From Arthrobacter liuii (lineage in GTDB: Bacteria; Actinomycetota; Actinomycetes; Actinomycetales; Micrococcaceae): 64,000 bases of DNA. The stretch covers positions 62,001 through 126,000 of the forward strand of contig NZ_BMFW01000004.1 of NCBI RefSeq assembly GCF_014639275.1, in the 5' to 3' direction. Positions 49,462 to 59,053 of the stretch are shown here, in pieces; within the stretch, counting starts at the first letter, position 1; every line of letters begins with the position of its first letter. A program made the position numbers and the translations under genes. The notes beneath the pieces are model-generated. The model saw only the letters and a list, made by a program, of their open reading frames with translations. It did no database searches and was not told where the DNA came from.

Positions 49462-50292
49462 GTGGGACAGAAAGTAAACCCGCACGGGTTCCGACTCGGC
49501 ATCACCACCGATCACGTATCGCACTGGTTCGCTGACAGCACCAAGGCCGGACAGCGGTACAAGGACTTCGTTCGCGAAGACATCCGCATCCGCCAGCTCA
49601 TGTCCACCGGCATGGAGCGCGCCGGTATCGCCAAGGTCGAGATCGAGCGTACCCGTGACCGCGTCCGCGTGGACATCCACACGGCACGTCCGGGCATCGT
49701 CATCGGCCGCCGTGGAGCAGAAGCAGACCGCATACGCGGCGAGCTCGAAAAGCTCACCGGCAAGCAGGTCCAGCTGAACATCCTCGAGGTCAAGAACCCC
49801 GAGATGGAAGCCCAGCTTGTGGCCCAGGGCGTTGCAGAGCAGCTGACTTCCCGCGTGGCATTCCGCCGTGCCATGAAGAAGGCCATGCAGTCCGCACAGC
49901 GTGCAGGTGCCAAGGGCATCCGTATCGCCTGCTCGGGCCGCCTGGGTGGCGCTGAAATGTCCCGCTCGGAGTTCTACCGCGAAGGCCGTGTGCCCCTGCA
50001 CACGCTCCGCGCGAACATCGACTATGGCTTCTACGAAGCCAAGACCACCTTCGGCCGCATTGGCGTGAAGGTTTGGATCTACAAGGGTGACGTCACCGCC
50101 AAGGAACTGGCCGCACAGGCTGCTGCCGCACCGTCCCGCGGTGGCCGTGGCGAGCGTCCCGGCCGTCCGGGTGGCGCTGACCGCGGTGACCGCCGCCGTC
50201 GCAACGACCGCCCGGCCGCTGACGCAGCTTCAGCTGCCGAAGCTCCGGCAGCTGAAGCTGCACCTGCAGCAGCAGAAGGAGGACAGGCTTAA
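49462..50292 (+). CDS. rpsC: 30S ribosomal protein S3 with Gly/Arg-rich tail
   Basis: A 276-aa protein from GTG 49462, immediately after rplV. The KH domain motif '[23 protein letters not shown]' and the C-terminal domain up to '[10 protein letters not shown]' are canonical. Beyond residue ~220 it has an added tail: first Gly/Arg-rich ('[19 protein letters not shown]', then a run of Arg) and then Ala/Glu-rich. This makes it about 40 residues longer than E. coli S3 (233 aa). S3 helps form the mRNA entry pore. rplP starts at the next base. Confidence 0.97.
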   Translation: MGQKVNPHGFRLGITTDHVSHWFADSTKAGQRYKDFVREDIRIRQLMSTGMERAGIAKVEIERTRDRVRVDIHTARPGIVIGRRGAEADRIRGELEKLTGKQVQLNILEVKNPEMEAQLVAQGVAEQLTSRVAFRRAMKKAMQSAQRAGAKGIRIACSGRLGGAEMSRSEFYREGRVPLHTLRANIDYGFYEAKTTFGRIGVKVWIYKGDVTAKELAAQAAAAPSRGGRGERPGRPGGADRGDRRRRNDRPAADAASAAEAPAAEAAPAAAEGGQA

Positions 50293-50709
50293 ATGCTTAT
50301 CCCACGTCGAGTCAAGCACCGTAAGCAGCACCACCCGGGTCGTTCCGGCGCTGCCACGGGCGGCACTGAGGTCTCGTTCGGTGAGTGGGGTATCCAGGCT
50401 CTGAGCCCGGCATACGTCACCAACCGTCAGATCGAATCTGCCCGTATTGCGATGACCCGCCACATCAAGCGTGGCGGTAAGGTCTGGATCAACATCTACC
50501 CGGACCGTCCCCTGACCAAGAAGCCGGCCGAAACCCGCATGGGTTCCGGTAAGGGTTCACCGGAATGGTGGGTCGCAAACGTCAAGCCGGGCCGGGTTCT
50601 TTTCGAACTCTCCGGTGTCAATGAAGAGGTAGCTCGCGAGGCCCTGCGCCTGGCAATCCACAAGCTGCCGTTGAAGGCACGCATTGTGCGTCGCGAAGGT
50701 GGTGAGTAG
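50293..50709 (+). CDS. rplP: 50S ribosomal protein L16
   Basis: A 138-aa protein: '[21 protein letters not shown]', '[30 protein letters not shown]' and '[29 protein letters not shown]'. It helps place A-site tRNA on the 50S subunit. No spacer exists between it and rpsC; rpmC follows two bases after its stop. Confidence 0.98.
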   Translation: MLIPRRVKHRKQHHPGRSGAATGGTEVSFGEWGIQALSPAYVTNRQIESARIAMTRHIKRGGKVWINIYPDRPLTKKPAETRMGSGKGSPEWWVANVKPGRVLFELSGVNEEVAREALRLAIHKLPLKARIVRREGGE

Positions 50710-50711
50710 AA

Positions 50712-51041
50712 ATGGCAGTAGGATCCAAGGATCTGGCTCCCGCGCAGCTGGACGGTTTCGACAACGAGCGTCTCGTTGAAGAACTCCGCAAGGCCAAGGA
50801 AGAGCTGTTCAACCTGCGTTTCCAGTCCGCCACCGGACAGCTGGAGAACCACGGTCGCCTGCGTGCAGTAAAGAAGGACATTGCCCGCATCTACACCGTT
50901 CTCCGCGAACGCGAGCTGGGCATTCGTGCCGAGGTTGCCGCACCGGTTGTGGAAGCCAAGGAAGAAAAGAAGTCCAAGAAGGCTGCAACCAAGAAGGCCG
51001 AAGAGGCTGAAGCGGTTGAGACCGAGGAGGATGCCAAGTGA
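50712..51041 (+). CDS. rpmC: 50S ribosomal protein L29 with Lys/Glu tail
   Basis: A 109-aa protein. The L29 core is '[51 protein letters not shown]'. The usual length is about 65-80 residues, and the remaining ~35 residues form a charged Ala/Lys/Glu tail ('[15 protein letters not shown]'). L29 sits near the tunnel exit beside L23. It overlaps rpsQ by four bases. Confidence 0.96.
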   Translation: MAVGSKDLAPAQLDGFDNERLVEELRKAKEELFNLRFQSATGQLENHGRLRAVKKDIARIYTVLRERELGIRAEVAAPVVEAKEEKKSKKAATKKAEEAEAVETEEDAK

Positions 51042-51343
51042 GTGAAAAGGACGAGAACGTGACGGAAACTGCTACCGCCGCCAAGGCTGGGGAGCGCGGT
51101 TACCGCAAGACGCGTCGCGGCTACGTGGTCTCCGACAAGATGGAAAAGACCATCGTTGTCGAGGTTGAGGACCGCGTAAAGCACGCACTGTACGGCAAGG
51201 TCATCCGCCGTACCTCCAAGGTCAAGGCCCACGACGAAGAGAACACCGCCGGCATCGGCGACCTCGTTGTCATCGCCGAAACCCGTCCACTGTCCGCCAC
51301 CAAGAACTGGCGGCTCGTGGAAATCCTCGAGAAGGCCAAGTAG
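51038..51343 (+). CDS. rpsQ: 30S ribosomal protein S17
   Basis: A 101-aa protein from GTG 51038 inside the rpmC end (GTGA). '[39 protein letters not shown]' is canonical S17, with a ~20-residue N-terminal extension typical of actinobacteria. It is the last gene of the S10 block here. Confidence 0.97.
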   Translation: MSEKDENVTETATAAKAGERGYRKTRRGYVVSDKMEKTIVVEVEDRVKHALYGKVIRRTSKVKAHDEENTAGIGDLVVIAETRPLSATKNWRLVEILEKAK

Positions 51344-51828
51344 CACCTGCTGCTTAGCTGTTGCCCCTGCTCCCTTCCGGGAGCGGGGGCTTCCTCGTTT
51401 AACCCACGCGTCACGCCAGGCAGCTTTTAGCGGCAGCGGACGACGGCGCCTGGACTGGCAGGGGAGTGGCACCTTTGGTGGGCCGAAACGCTGCCCTGCG
51501 TCACGCCGTCGTACGTCCGGCCCTGCTTGCGGGCCGGTGCTTACTGGTGATATGGGGACTGGCGGAAAACGTGCTAGGATATTGAGTTTGTATGGCGCCT
51601 TCTGCGCGCCGTCATCAACCTCGTAAACAAGCGTGCCACAGCACAGTGCCCCTGTGCGCCTCGGGATCCGTTCCGGGCCGGATGGGAGCAACTGCTTCTG
51701 GCACGGGCGTTTAGGCCTGGTCTGGCAAAATCCAGGCAGGTCAAGAGACACCCCGATCAACCGTTCCGCAAGGCTCATTCCGTAGCAAGACCACGGCCTG
51801 AGAACCGGCGCGACGCAAGGAGTAAATA
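51344..51828 (+). promoter_or_regulatory. rpsQ-rplN gap: terminator, promoter, long leader
   Basis: A 485-base stretch with no gene. A stem GCCCCTGCTCCC / GGGAGCGGGGGC (51363-51390) followed by TTCCTCGTTT can end the S10 transcript. A second hairpin CCGGCCC / GGGCCGG lies near 51519-51539. TAGGAT (51575-51580) is a plausible -10 with a poor -35. The ~240-base leader that would follow is rich in potential stems and ends with GCAAGGAG before rplN. The S10 and spc blocks therefore appear to be separate transcription units. Confidence 0.55.
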
Positions 51829-52197
51829 GTGATTCAGCAGGAGTCGCGACTGAAGGTCGCCGACAACACGGGTGCTAAGGAAATCCTTACCATTCGCGTT
51901 CTCGGTGGATCCGGCCGTCGCTACGCAGGCATCGGTGACGTCATTGTCGCCACCGTCAAGGATGCAATCCCGGGCGGCAACGTAAAGAAGGGCGATGTGG
52001 TCAAGGCCGTCATCGTCCGTACCAAGAAGGAACGCCGCCGTGCGGATGGTTCCTACATCAAGTTTGACGAGAACGCAGCTGTGATCCTGAAGAACGACGG
52101 TGACCCCCGCGGTACCCGTATCTTCGGACCGGTTGGTCGTGAACTGCGTGACAAGAAGTTCATGAAGATCGTTTCTCTGGCTCCGGAGGTGCTCTAG
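51829..52197 (+). CDS. rplN: 50S ribosomal protein L14
   Basis: A 122-aa protein from GTG 51829 with AAGGAG upstream: '[37 protein letters not shown]', '[12 protein letters not shown]'-like '[19 protein letters not shown]' and '[28 protein letters not shown]'. First gene of the spc block; rplX follows after three bases. Confidence 0.98.
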   Translation: MIQQESRLKVADNTGAKEILTIRVLGGSGRRYAGIGDVIVATVKDAIPGGNVKKGDVVKAVIVRTKKERRRADGSYIKFDENAAVILKNDGDPRGTRIFGPVGRELRDKKFMKIVSLAPEVL

Positions 52198-52200
52198 TCC

Positions 52201-52563
52201 ATGGCTGCAAAGATCAAGAAGGGTGACCTGGTTCAGGTCATCACTGGCGCCAAGGCTGAGCGCGGCGGCGACCGCGGCAAGCAGGGCAAGGTTCTGCGCG
52301 TATTCACCGACACCAACCGCGTGCTGGTTGAGGGTATCAACCGCGTCACCAAGCACACCCGGGTTGGACAGTCGCAGCGCGGCACCAAGACCGGCGGCAT
52401 CGAGGTCGTAGAGGCCCCGATCCACATTTCCAACGTGGCCCTGGTTGACCCGTCGACCAAGAAGCCGACCCGTGTGGGCTTCCGCTTCGACACTGTGGAG
52501 AAGAACGGTGTCCAGAAGACCGTCCGTGTCCGCGTGTCCAAGAGCTCCGGGAAGGACATCTAA
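52201..52563 (+). CDS. rplX: 50S ribosomal protein L24
   Basis: A 120-aa protein with the KOW motif '[31 protein letters not shown]' and '[12 protein letters not shown]'. It initiates 50S assembly near the tunnel exit. Its stop shares one base with the rplE start (TAATG). Confidence 0.98.
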   Translation: MAAKIKKGDLVQVITGAKAERGGDRGKQGKVLRVFTDTNRVLVEGINRVTKHTRVGQSQRGTKTGGIEVVEAPIHISNVALVDPSTKKPTRVGFRFDTVEKNGVQKTVRVRVSKSSGKDI

Positions 52564-53144
52564 TGACTGAGACTCTCGAGACTCCGGCAACGAAGATCGT
52601 TCCTCGTCTGAAGACCAAGTACGCCGAATCCATCAAGGCAGCACTGCAGGATGAATTCAAGTACGAGAACGTGAACCAGGTACCCCGCCTGGTGAAGGTT
52701 GTTGTGAACATGGGTGTTGGAGATGCCGCCAAGGACTCCAAGCTGATCGACGGCGCTGTCCGCGACCTCACCCAGATCACCGGCCAGAAGCCGCAGGTTA
52801 CCAAGGCCCGCAAGTCGATCGCTCAGTTCAAGCTGCGCGAAGGCATGCCCATCGGAGCACACGCGACCCTGCGTGGCGACCGTATGTGGGAATTCGTGGA
52901 TCGCCTGGTCACCCTGGCCCTGCCCCGCATCCGCGACTTCCGCGGCCTCAGCGGCAAGCAGTTCGATGGCAACGGCAACTACACCTTCGGTCTGACCGAG
53001 CAGGTTATGTTCCACGAAATCGACCAGGACAAGATCGACCGCGTCCGCGGTATGGACATCACGGTTGTGACCACTGCCAAGACCGATGACGAAGGCCGCG
53101 CGCTGCTCAAGGCGCTGGGTTTCCCGTTCAAAACCGAAGCTTAA
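52563..53144 (+). CDS. rplE: 50S ribosomal protein L5
   Basis: A 193-aa protein that binds 5S rRNA: '[25 protein letters not shown]', '[15 protein letters not shown]', '[21 protein letters not shown]'. It is followed directly by rpsH, with no rpsN (S14) between them. Confidence 0.98.
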   Translation: MTETLETPATKIVPRLKTKYAESIKAALQDEFKYENVNQVPRLVKVVVNMGVGDAAKDSKLIDGAVRDLTQITGQKPQVTKARKSIAQFKLREGMPIGAHATLRGDRMWEFVDRLVTLALPRIRDFRGLSGKQFDGNGNYTFGLTEQVMFHEIDQDKIDRVRGMDITVVTTAKTDDEGRALLKALGFPFKTEA

Positions 53145-53226
53145 TTAACTACGTAAAAGGTCCGGCCGCTCCGCTCCCCAAGGGACGGAACGGCGGAAAC
53201 CGTTATGAGGAAGGGCATGAGCCCAC

Positions 53227-53625
53227 ATGACAATGACAGATCCTGTCGCAGATATGCTTACGCGCCTGCGTAACGCAAACTCGGCATACCACGACTCCGT
53301 GTCTATGCCTTACAGCAAGCTCAAGGCACGCGTTGCCGACATCCTCAAGGCCGAAGGTTTCATCGCCGGCTGGAAGGAAGAGGACGCCGAGGTCGGCAAG
53401 AAGCTGACCCTGGACCTCAAGTTCGGTCCGAACCGCGAGCGTTCCATCGCCGGTGTACGCCGCATCTCCAAGCCGGGTCTCCGCGTTTACGCGAAGTCCA
53501 CCAACCTCCCGCACGTGCTCGGTGGCTTGGGTATCGCTATCCTGTCCACCTCTTCCGGCCTCCTGACTGACAAGCAGGCCGGCAAGAAGGGCGTGGGCGG
53601 CGAAGTCCTCGCGTACGTCTGGTAA
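53227..53625 (+). CDS. rpsH: 30S ribosomal protein S8
   Basis: A 132-aa protein: '[33 protein letters not shown]' and '[25 protein letters not shown]'. S8 binds helix 21 of 16S rRNA and, in E. coli, represses the spc operon. The 82-base spacer before it carries a GC-rich segment with a short inverted repeat but no gene. Confidence 0.98.
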   Translation: MTMTDPVADMLTRLRNANSAYHDSVSMPYSKLKARVADILKAEGFIAGWKEEDAEVGKKLTLDLKFGPNRERSIAGVRRISKPGLRVYAKSTNLPHVLGGLGIAILSTSSGLLTDKQAGKKGVGGEVLAYVW

Positions 53626-53643
53626 CGGGAAAGGAAGAGAATA

Positions 53644-54180
53644 ATGTCACGTATTGGACGTCTCCCCATCACCGTTCCTGCCGGCGTTGAGGTCAAGGTT
53701 GACGGCTCTGTCGTCAGCGTCAAGGGATCCAAGGGGGAGCTGACCCACACTGTGGCCAGCCCCATCGAGGTTGCCCTGGACGAGAACACCCTGACCGTCA
53801 CCCGCCCGAACGACGAGCGCGCCTCCCGTTCGCTCCACGGCCTGACCCGCACCCTGATCGCCAACATGATCCAGGGCGTCACCGCAGGCTACGAGAAGAA
53901 GCTTGAAATCGTCGGTACCGGTTACCGCGTTCAGGCCAAGGGATCTGACCTTGAGTTCGCTCTTGGCTACAGCCACCCGGTCAACGTTTCGGCTCCGGCC
54001 GGCATCACCTTTGCAGTAGAGGGGCCGACCAAGCTCTCTGTCTCAGGTATCAACAAGCAGCAGGTCGGCGAGGTTGCTGCCAACATTCGCAAGCTGCGGA
54101 AGCCTGACCCGTACAAGGGCAAGGGCATCCGTTACGCCGGCGAAGTCATCCGCCGCAAGGTCGGAAAGGCTGGTAAGTAA
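53644..54180 (+). CDS. rplF: 50S ribosomal protein L6
   Basis: A 178-aa protein: '[21 protein letters not shown]', '[31 protein letters not shown]' and '[21 protein letters not shown]'. It sits near the factor-binding site and the sarcin-ricin loop. GGAAAGGAAG precedes the ATG; rplR follows after three bases. Confidence 0.98.
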   Translation: MSRIGRLPITVPAGVEVKVDGSVVSVKGSKGELTHTVASPIEVALDENTLTVTRPNDERASRSLHGLTRTLIANMIQGVTAGYEKKLEIVGTGYRVQAKGSDLEFALGYSHPVNVSAPAGITFAVEGPTKLSVSGINKQQVGEVAANIRKLRKPDPYKGKGIRYAGEVIRRKVGKAGK

Positions 54181-54183
54181 CCC

Positions 54184-54567
54184 ATGGCCATCTCCATTAA
54201 CAAGAAGCGTACGAACAAGAGCAAGGCTGCTGGTCGCAGCCGCCGCCAGCTTCGTATCCGCAAGCGCATTTCCGGTACGGCTGTCCGCCCCCGCCTGGTG
54301 GTCAACCGCTCCGCACGCCACGTATTTGTCCAGGTTGTCGATGACACCATTGGCCAGACCGTAGCAAGCGCGTCCACCCTGGAAGCTGACCTTCGTGCAT
54401 TCGATGGTGACAAGACTGCCAAGGCCAAGCGCGTCGGCGAGCTCGTTGCCGAACGTGCCAAGGCTGCCGGCGTCGAGGCTGTCGTGTTCGACCGTGGTGG
54501 TAACAAGTACCACGGCCGGATTGCCGCCGTCGCTGACGGTGCACGCGAAGGTGGGCTGTCACTGTGA
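54184..54567 (+). CDS. rplR: 50S ribosomal protein L18
   Basis: A 127-aa 5S rRNA binding protein: '[36 protein letters not shown]' and '[30 protein letters not shown]'. It overlaps the rpsE start by four bases. Confidence 0.98.
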   Translation: MAISINKKRTNKSKAAGRSRRQLRIRKRISGTAVRPRLVVNRSARHVFVQVVDDTIGQTVASASTLEADLRAFDGDKTAKAKRVGELVAERAKAAGVEAVVFDRGGNKYHGRIAAVADGAREGGLSL

Positions 54568-55280
54568 CCGAAGCAAACAAGGAAAAGGACACTGTGTCTG
54601 CAGATCAGAAGGCCCCCGAAGCCGCAGCTGCTGAGACCACTGCCCCCGCTGCCGACGACCGCCGTGGTGGCGCCCGTCGTGGCGAGCGTGGCGACCGTGG
54701 CCAGGGCCGCGGCGACCGCGGTGGCCGTGGCGGCCGCGATGGTGGCCGCGAAGCCGAAAAGAACCAGTTCGTAGAGCGCGTTGTCACCATCAACCGCGTT
54801 TCCAAGGTCGTCAAGGGTGGTCGTCGCTTCAGCTTCACCGCACTGGTCGTCGTTGGTGACGGTAACGGCATGGTCGGCGTGGGCTACGGCAAGGCCAAGG
54901 AAGTTCCCGCTGCTATCGCCAAGGGCGTTGAAGAGGCCAAGAAGTCCTTCTTCCGCGTTCCCCGCGTTGGCAACACCATCCCGCACCGGGTTCAGGGTGA
55001 GGCCGCTGCCGGCGTCGTAATGCTGCGTCCGGCTTCCGCCGGTACCGGTGTTATCGCCGGTGGTCCGGTCCGTGCAGTACTGGAGTGCGTGGGCATCCAC
55101 GACATCCTCTCCAAGTCGCTCGGTTCCTCCAACGCCATCAACATCGTTCACGCGACCGTTGATGCCCTGAAGCGCCTCGAAGAGCCGGCAGCTGTGGCAG
55201 CACGCCGCGGCCTGCCCCTCGACGAGATCGCCCCCCAGGCACTGGTGAAGGCCCTCCTGGCTCCGAAGGCAGGTGTTTAG
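54564..55280 (+). CDS. rpsE: 30S ribosomal protein S5 with Gly/Arg-rich N-terminal extension
   Basis: A 238-aa protein from GTG 54564 (overlapping rplR). A second GTG at 54594, better spaced behind AAAGGA, would give 228 aa, so the start is uncertain. The S5 core begins '[32 protein letters not shown]' and continues with '[13 protein letters not shown]'. Before it lie about 65 residues, acidic at first and then a run of Arg-Gly-Asp/Arg-Gly-Gly repeats ('[19 protein letters not shown]'). E. coli S5 has 167 aa. S5 lines the mRNA entry pore next to S3 and S4. Confidence 0.96.
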   Translation: MTEANKEKDTVSADQKAPEAAAAETTAPAADDRRGGARRGERGDRGQGRGDRGGRGGRDGGREAEKNQFVERVVTINRVSKVVKGGRRFSFTALVVVGDGNGMVGVGYGKAKEVPAAIAKGVEEAKKSFFRVPRVGNTIPHRVQGEAAAGVVMLRPASAGTGVIAGGPVRAVLECVGIHDILSKSLGSSNAINIVHATVDALKRLEEPAAVAARRGLPLDEIAPQALVKALLAPKAGV

Positions 55281-55282
55281 TC

Positions 55283-55489
55283 ATGGCTAAGAACCTGGTC
55301 CCCTCCGACGCTCAGTTGGAAATCACTCAGATCAAGTCCGCCATTGGCGGCAAGCAGAACCAGCGCGACACCCTGCGGTCCCTCGGCCTGAAGCGGATCG
55401 GACACACCGTTGTCCGCACCGCCGACGCCGTGACCGTTGGGATGCTCAACACGGTTCCGCACCTGGTAAAGGTAGAGGAGGCGAAGTAA
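55283..55489 (+). CDS. rpmD: 50S ribosomal protein L30
   Basis: A 68-aa protein: '[33 protein letters not shown]' followed by '[15 protein letters not shown]'. Canonical size. It lies two bases after rpsE, and rplO starts directly after its stop. Confidence 0.97.
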   Translation: MAKNLVPSDAQLEITQIKSAIGGKQNQRDTLRSLGLKRIGHTVVRTADAVTVGMLNTVPHLVKVEEAK

Positions 55490-55975
55490 ATGGCAGAGAA
55501 CACTGCTGATAAGGCACAGGCTGCTGAGAAGCAGAACACCCTGAAGGTTCACCACCTGCGTCCCGCTCCGGGTGCCAAGACCGCCAAGACCCGTGTTGGT
55601 CGTGGTGAGGCATCCAAGGGTAAGACCGCCGGCCGCGGTACCAAGGGTACGGCTGCCCGCTACCAGGTGAAGGCTGGCTTTGCCGGCGGCCAGCTGCCGC
55701 TGCACATGCGCCTGCCGAAGCTGCGCGGCTTCAAGAACCCGTTCCGGGTTGAGTTCCAGGTTGTAAACCTGGACAAGCTCAACGAGCTGTTCCCGGAAGG
55801 TGGCGCAGTCACCGTGGAGAACCTGGTCGAAAAGGGTGCCGTTCGCAAGAACCAGCCCGTCAAGGTGCTGGGCACCGGCGACATCACCGTCAAGGTTGAC
55901 GTCACCGTCCACGCATTCTCGGCCAGCGCCGCTGAAAAGATCGCCGCAGCAGGCGGAAGCACCACCGCCCTCTAA
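55490..55975 (+). CDS. rplO: 50S ribosomal protein L15
   Basis: A 161-aa protein: '[36 protein letters not shown]', '[19 protein letters not shown]' and a C-terminal globular part. It is a late-assembly protein of the 50S core. It ends the spc block and is followed by a strong terminator. Confidence 0.97.
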   Translation: MAENTADKAQAAEKQNTLKVHHLRPAPGAKTAKTRVGRGEASKGKTAGRGTKGTAARYQVKAGFAGGQLPLHMRLPKLRGFKNPFRVEFQVVNLDKLNELFPEGGAVTVENLVEKGAVRKNQPVKVLGTGDITVKVDVTVHAFSASAAEKIAAAGGSTTAL

Positions 55976-55996
55976 AGGGACGGCGCCAGCTGTTGG

Positions 55997-56041
55997 ACTC
56001 CCGGTATCCGTGGGCTTCGGCCCCGGATACCGGGAGTTTTT
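55997..56041 (+). terminator. Intrinsic terminator between rplO and secY
   Basis: Perfect 14-bp stem ACTCCCGGTATCCG (55997-56010) / CGGATACCGGGAGT (56024-56037), 13-base loop, then TTTT. It separates the ribosomal genes from secY-adk-map. Confidence 0.9.
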
Positions 56042-56095
56042 CACATCCGCCGGGCGAATTTTTCCCGCCACCCGGCGCATGCGCGCTGGCCCGGA

Positions 56096-56126
56096 TTGTT
56101 CGCATGGCGTGTAGAACCGTTAGACT
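56096..56126 (+). promoter_or_regulatory. Candidate secY promoter
   Basis: TAGACT (56121-56126) matches other -10 candidates in this window. Upstream TTGTTC (56096-56101) is 19 bp away, longer than ideal. A promoter here is expected because a terminator lies just upstream. Confidence 0.4.
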
Positions 56127-56185
56127 CGGTTGTCGGGATCTATGGAATCCCCCACCCCACTCTTATTGACACCACAGGAGGACGC

Positions 56186-57496
56186 TTGCTAAGCGCATTT
56201 GGCCGGGCCTTTCGCACGCCTGATCTGCGACGCAAGTTGTTGTTCACGCTGGGAATCATCACCATATTCCGCTTGGGTGCTTTCATTCCCTCGCCAGGTG
56301 TGAACTACCAGAATGTCCAGCAATGCTTGCATAACGGTCAGACCGCCGGTGGGCTGTACCAGCTCGTTAACCTCTTCAGCGGCGGCGCGTTGCTCCAGGT
56401 GTCCATCTTCGCCCTGGGCATCATGCCCTACATCACGGCCAGCATCATCGTCCAGCTGCTCCGGGTGGTCATTCCCCGGTTCCAGGAGCTCTACGACGAG
56501 GGCGCGTCGGGCCAGTCCAAGCTGACCCAGTACACCCGCTACCTCACCATTGCGCTCGGCCTGCTCAACGCCACCACCCTGGTATCCCTTGCCCGCTCCG
56601 GGCAACTACTTCCCGGCTGCCAGCTGCCGGTGATCCCGGATACCAGCATCATTACCACCATCCTGATCATCATCACGCTCACGGCCGGCACCGGGCTGAT
56701 CATGTGGATGGGCGAACTCGTCACGGAGAAGGGCGTGGGCAACGGCATGTCGCTGCTCATCTTCACCTCCATCGCTGCACAGTTCCCCACCTCACTCGGT
56801 GCGATCTGGACGTCGCAGGGACCGGGAACATTCTTCCTTGTCCTGGCCGTGGGCCTGCTTACGGTGGCCCTGGTGGTCTTCGTGGAACAGTCGCAGCGGC
56901 GCATTCCGGTCCAGTACGCCAAGCGTATGATCGGCCGGCGCACCGTGGGCGGCACCAGCACCTACATTCCCATCAAGGTGAACATGGCCGGCGTCATTCC
57001 GGTCATCTTCGCTTCTTCCATGCTCTACATTCCCGGGCTGATCGCGCAGTTCAACCAGCCCCGGAACGGCGAGCCAATGCCAGCGTGGGTTGAGTGGATC
57101 AACAACAACCTCACCCGCGGTGACCACCCGATCTACATGGCGGTTTACTTCCTCCTGATCGTGTTCTTCACCTACTTCTATGTCGCGATTACCTTCAACC
57201 CTGAAGAAGTCTCAGACAACATGAAGAAGTACGGCGGCTTCATTCCAGGTATCCGCGCCGGCAGGCCGACCGCTGACTACCTGCAGTACGTGCTCTCACG
57301 GATCACCCTGCCCGGCGCCCTCTACCTGGGCTTCGTGGCACTGATCCCGTTGGTGGCACTGGTACTGATCAACGCCAACCAGAACTTCCCGTTCGGTGGC
57401 ACCTCGATCCTGATCATGGTGGGCGTTGGTTTGGAGACCGTAAAGCAGATTGATGCGCAGCTACAACAACGTCACTACGAAGGGCTTTTGCGATGA
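56186..57496 (+). CDS. secY: Preprotein translocase subunit SecY
   Basis: A 436-aa channel protein with 10 membrane segments. TTG 56186 (MLSAFGRAFRTPDLRRKLLFTLGII) has AGGAGG five bases before it, which decides the start against a longer open frame. 'FRLGAFIPSPGVN' (plug region) and 'ALGIMPYITASIIVQLL' are canonical, as is the cytosolic loop with 'FYVAITFNPEEVSDNMKKYGGFIPGIRAGRPT'. It forms the SecYEG pore with SecE (20962). Its stop overlaps the adk start by four bases. Confidence 0.97.
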   Translation: MLSAFGRAFRTPDLRRKLLFTLGIITIFRLGAFIPSPGVNYQNVQQCLHNGQTAGGLYQLVNLFSGGALLQVSIFALGIMPYITASIIVQLLRVVIPRFQELYDEGASGQSKLTQYTRYLTIALGLLNATTLVSLARSGQLLPGCQLPVIPDTSIITTILIIITLTAGTGLIMWMGELVTEKGVGNGMSLLIFTSIAAQFPTSLGAIWTSQGPGTFFLVLAVGLLTVALVVFVEQSQRRIPVQYAKRMIGRRTVGGTSTYIPIKVNMAGVIPVIFASSMLYIPGLIAQFNQPRNGEPMPAWVEWINNNLTRGDHPIYMAVYFLLIVFFTYFYVAITFNPEEVSDNMKKYGGFIPGIRAGRPTADYLQYVLSRITLPGALYLGFVALIPLVALVLINANQNFPFGGTSILIMVGVGLETVKQIDAQLQQRHYEGLLR

Positions 57497-58071
57497 CGAG
57501 AATGCTGATTATCGGACCCCCCGGTTCCGGAAAAGGAACGCAGGCAGAGCGGATCTCAGAACGCCTCGGCGTTGTGGCCATCTCCACCGGCGACATCTTC
57601 CGTGCCAATGTGAAGGGTGAGACCCCGCTGGGCCTCGAGGCCAAGAAGTACATGGACAACGGCGACTTCGTTCCGGACAGCGTGACCAACAAGATGGTCC
57701 GCGACCGCCTGAGCGAGTCCGACGTCCAGAACGGTTTCCTGCTGGACGGCTACCCGCGCACCACCGCGCAGGTGGACTACCTTGACGAGATCCTCGCCGA
57801 CGGCGACGAGAAGCTCGACGTGGTGCTGCAGCTGACTGCCGACGACGAGGAACTGGTGCACCGCCTCCTGGGCCGGGCCAAGGAAACGGGCCGGAGCGAC
57901 GACAACGAAGCCGTCATCCGCCACCGCCTGGACCTGTACCACCAGCAGACCGAAGCCGTGGTGGCGAAGTACGCCGAGCGCGGCATCCTCACCCAAGTTG
58001 ACGGGATCGGTCCCATCGACGAAGTAACCAACCGCGTGATGCAGGCCATCAAGGCCGCACAGGCAGCCTGA
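57493..58071 (+). CDS. adk: Adenylate kinase
   Basis: A 192-aa enzyme that interconverts AMP + ATP and 2 ADP. The P-loop is 'GPPGSGKGTQ' (residues 8-17), the NMP-binding part 'STGDIFRANVKGETPLG', and 'FLLDGYPRTTAQVDYLD' contains the conserved Asp-Gly-Tyr-Pro-Arg. The LID is short, with no zinc cysteines, as in other actinobacteria. It overlaps secY by four bases (ATGA). A strong hairpin (58092-58122) lies between it and map. Confidence 0.97.
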   Translation: MTRMLIIGPPGSGKGTQAERISERLGVVAISTGDIFRANVKGETPLGLEAKKYMDNGDFVPDSVTNKMVRDRLSESDVQNGFLLDGYPRTTAQVDYLDEILADGDEKLDVVLQLTADDEELVHRLLGRAKETGRSDDNEAVIRHRLDLYHQQTEAVVAKYAERGILTQVDGIGPIDEVTNRVMQAIKAAQAA

Positions 58072-58091
58072 CCAAAGGCGCCCGGTTTATC

Positions 58092-58122
58092 GAGGCTCCT
58101 CCCGGCATCCGGGAGGAGCCTC
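58092..58122 (+). terminator. Strong hairpin between adk and map
   Basis: GAGGCTCCTCCCGG (58092-58105) and CCGGGAGGAGCCTC (58109-58122) are perfect complements around a three-base loop. No T tract follows, so it may attenuate or protect RNA rather than fully terminate; map starts 22 bases later. Confidence 0.6.
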
Positions 58123-58143
58123 AGCTATTTGAAAGGACACACC

Positions 58144-58971
58144 ATGGCCTTCGGCCAGCCCCGCATCGAATTCAAGAACAACGCCCAGATGCGCACCATG
58201 CACGAGGCCGGCCTGGTCCTCAGCCGTGCACTGGATGCCGCTGCTGCCGCCGCGGTGCCGGGGGTCACCACCAAGCATCTCGACGAGATCTTCGCCGCTA
58301 TCCTCAACGACGCCGGCGCCAAGTCCAACTTCCTTGGCTACCACGGCTTCCCGGCCACCATCTGCACGTCCGTCAATGAGGAAGTGGTGCACGGCATCCC
58401 CGGCAGCCGTGTCCTGCAGGACGGCGACATCATCTCCATCGACGGCGGGGCGATCGTCAACGGCTGGCACTCGGACTCCGCACGCACCGTGATCGTGGGC
58501 AATGCCGATCCCGAGGACCAGAGGCTCTCCGACGTCACCCAGGCCGCCATGTGGCGGGGGATCGCGGCACTGGCCAGCGGCACCCACGTGGGCGACGTCG
58601 GCGCAGCCATCGACGACTACGTGTCCTCCGTCCCCGGAAAGCCGCTGGGCATCCTGGAGGATTACGTGGGCCACGGCATCGGCTCCGAAATGCACATGGC
58701 CCCCGACGTCCTGAACTACCGCACCAACCACCGCGGCCCCAAAATCAAGCCGGGCCTGTGCCTTGCCATTGAGCCCATGCTGGTCCGGGGCAGCATTGAC
58801 ACCGCAGTCCTGGCGGACGATTGGACCGTGGTGACCACCGACGGCAAGCGCTCCTGCCAGTGGGAGCACTCCGTGGCAGTACACGAAAAGGGCATCTGGG
58901 TGCTTTCAGCGCCCGACGGCGGCGCGGAGCACCTGGTGCCCCTCGGCGTCACCCCCGTGCCCATCCCGTAA
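58144..58971 (+). CDS. map: Methionine aminopeptidase, type I
   Basis: A 275-aa metallopeptidase that removes N-terminal Met. ATG 58144 (MAFGQPRIEF), with GAAAGGA seven bases upstream, is chosen over an in-frame TTG at 58129. All five metal ligands are visible: D100 ('SIDGGAIV'), D111 ('WHSDSA'), H177 ('YVGHGIGSEMH'), E210 ('AIEPMLV') and E241 ('QWEHSVAV'). H83 ('VVHGIPG') is the substrate histidine. No N-terminal zinc-finger extension is present. A convergent terminator follows. Confidence 0.96.
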   Translation: MAFGQPRIEFKNNAQMRTMHEAGLVLSRALDAAAAAAVPGVTTKHLDEIFAAILNDAGAKSNFLGYHGFPATICTSVNEEVVHGIPGSRVLQDGDIISIDGGAIVNGWHSDSARTVIVGNADPEDQRLSDVTQAAMWRGIAALASGTHVGDVGAAIDDYVSSVPGKPLGILEDYVGHGIGSEMHMAPDVLNYRTNHRGPKIKPGLCLAIEPMLVRGSIDTAVLADDWTVVTTDGKRSCQWEHSVAVHEKGIWVLSAPDGGAEHLVPLGVTPVPIP

Positions 58972-59001
58972 GGGGACGCGCCCCTTCCGCCGCGATACGC
59001 A

Positions 59002-59042
59002 AAAGCCCTGGCAACCCCCGAAACGGGGTGTGCCAGGGCTTT
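59002..59042. terminator. Bidirectional terminator between map and the ABC operon
   Basis: AAAGCCCTGGCA (59002-59013) pairs perfectly with TGCCAGGGCTTT (59031-59042), with a nested ACCCC/GGGGT extension. It is symmetrical and has A and T ends, so it can serve both convergent transcripts. Confidence 0.85.
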
Positions 59043-59053
59043 CGCGTCGAAGG

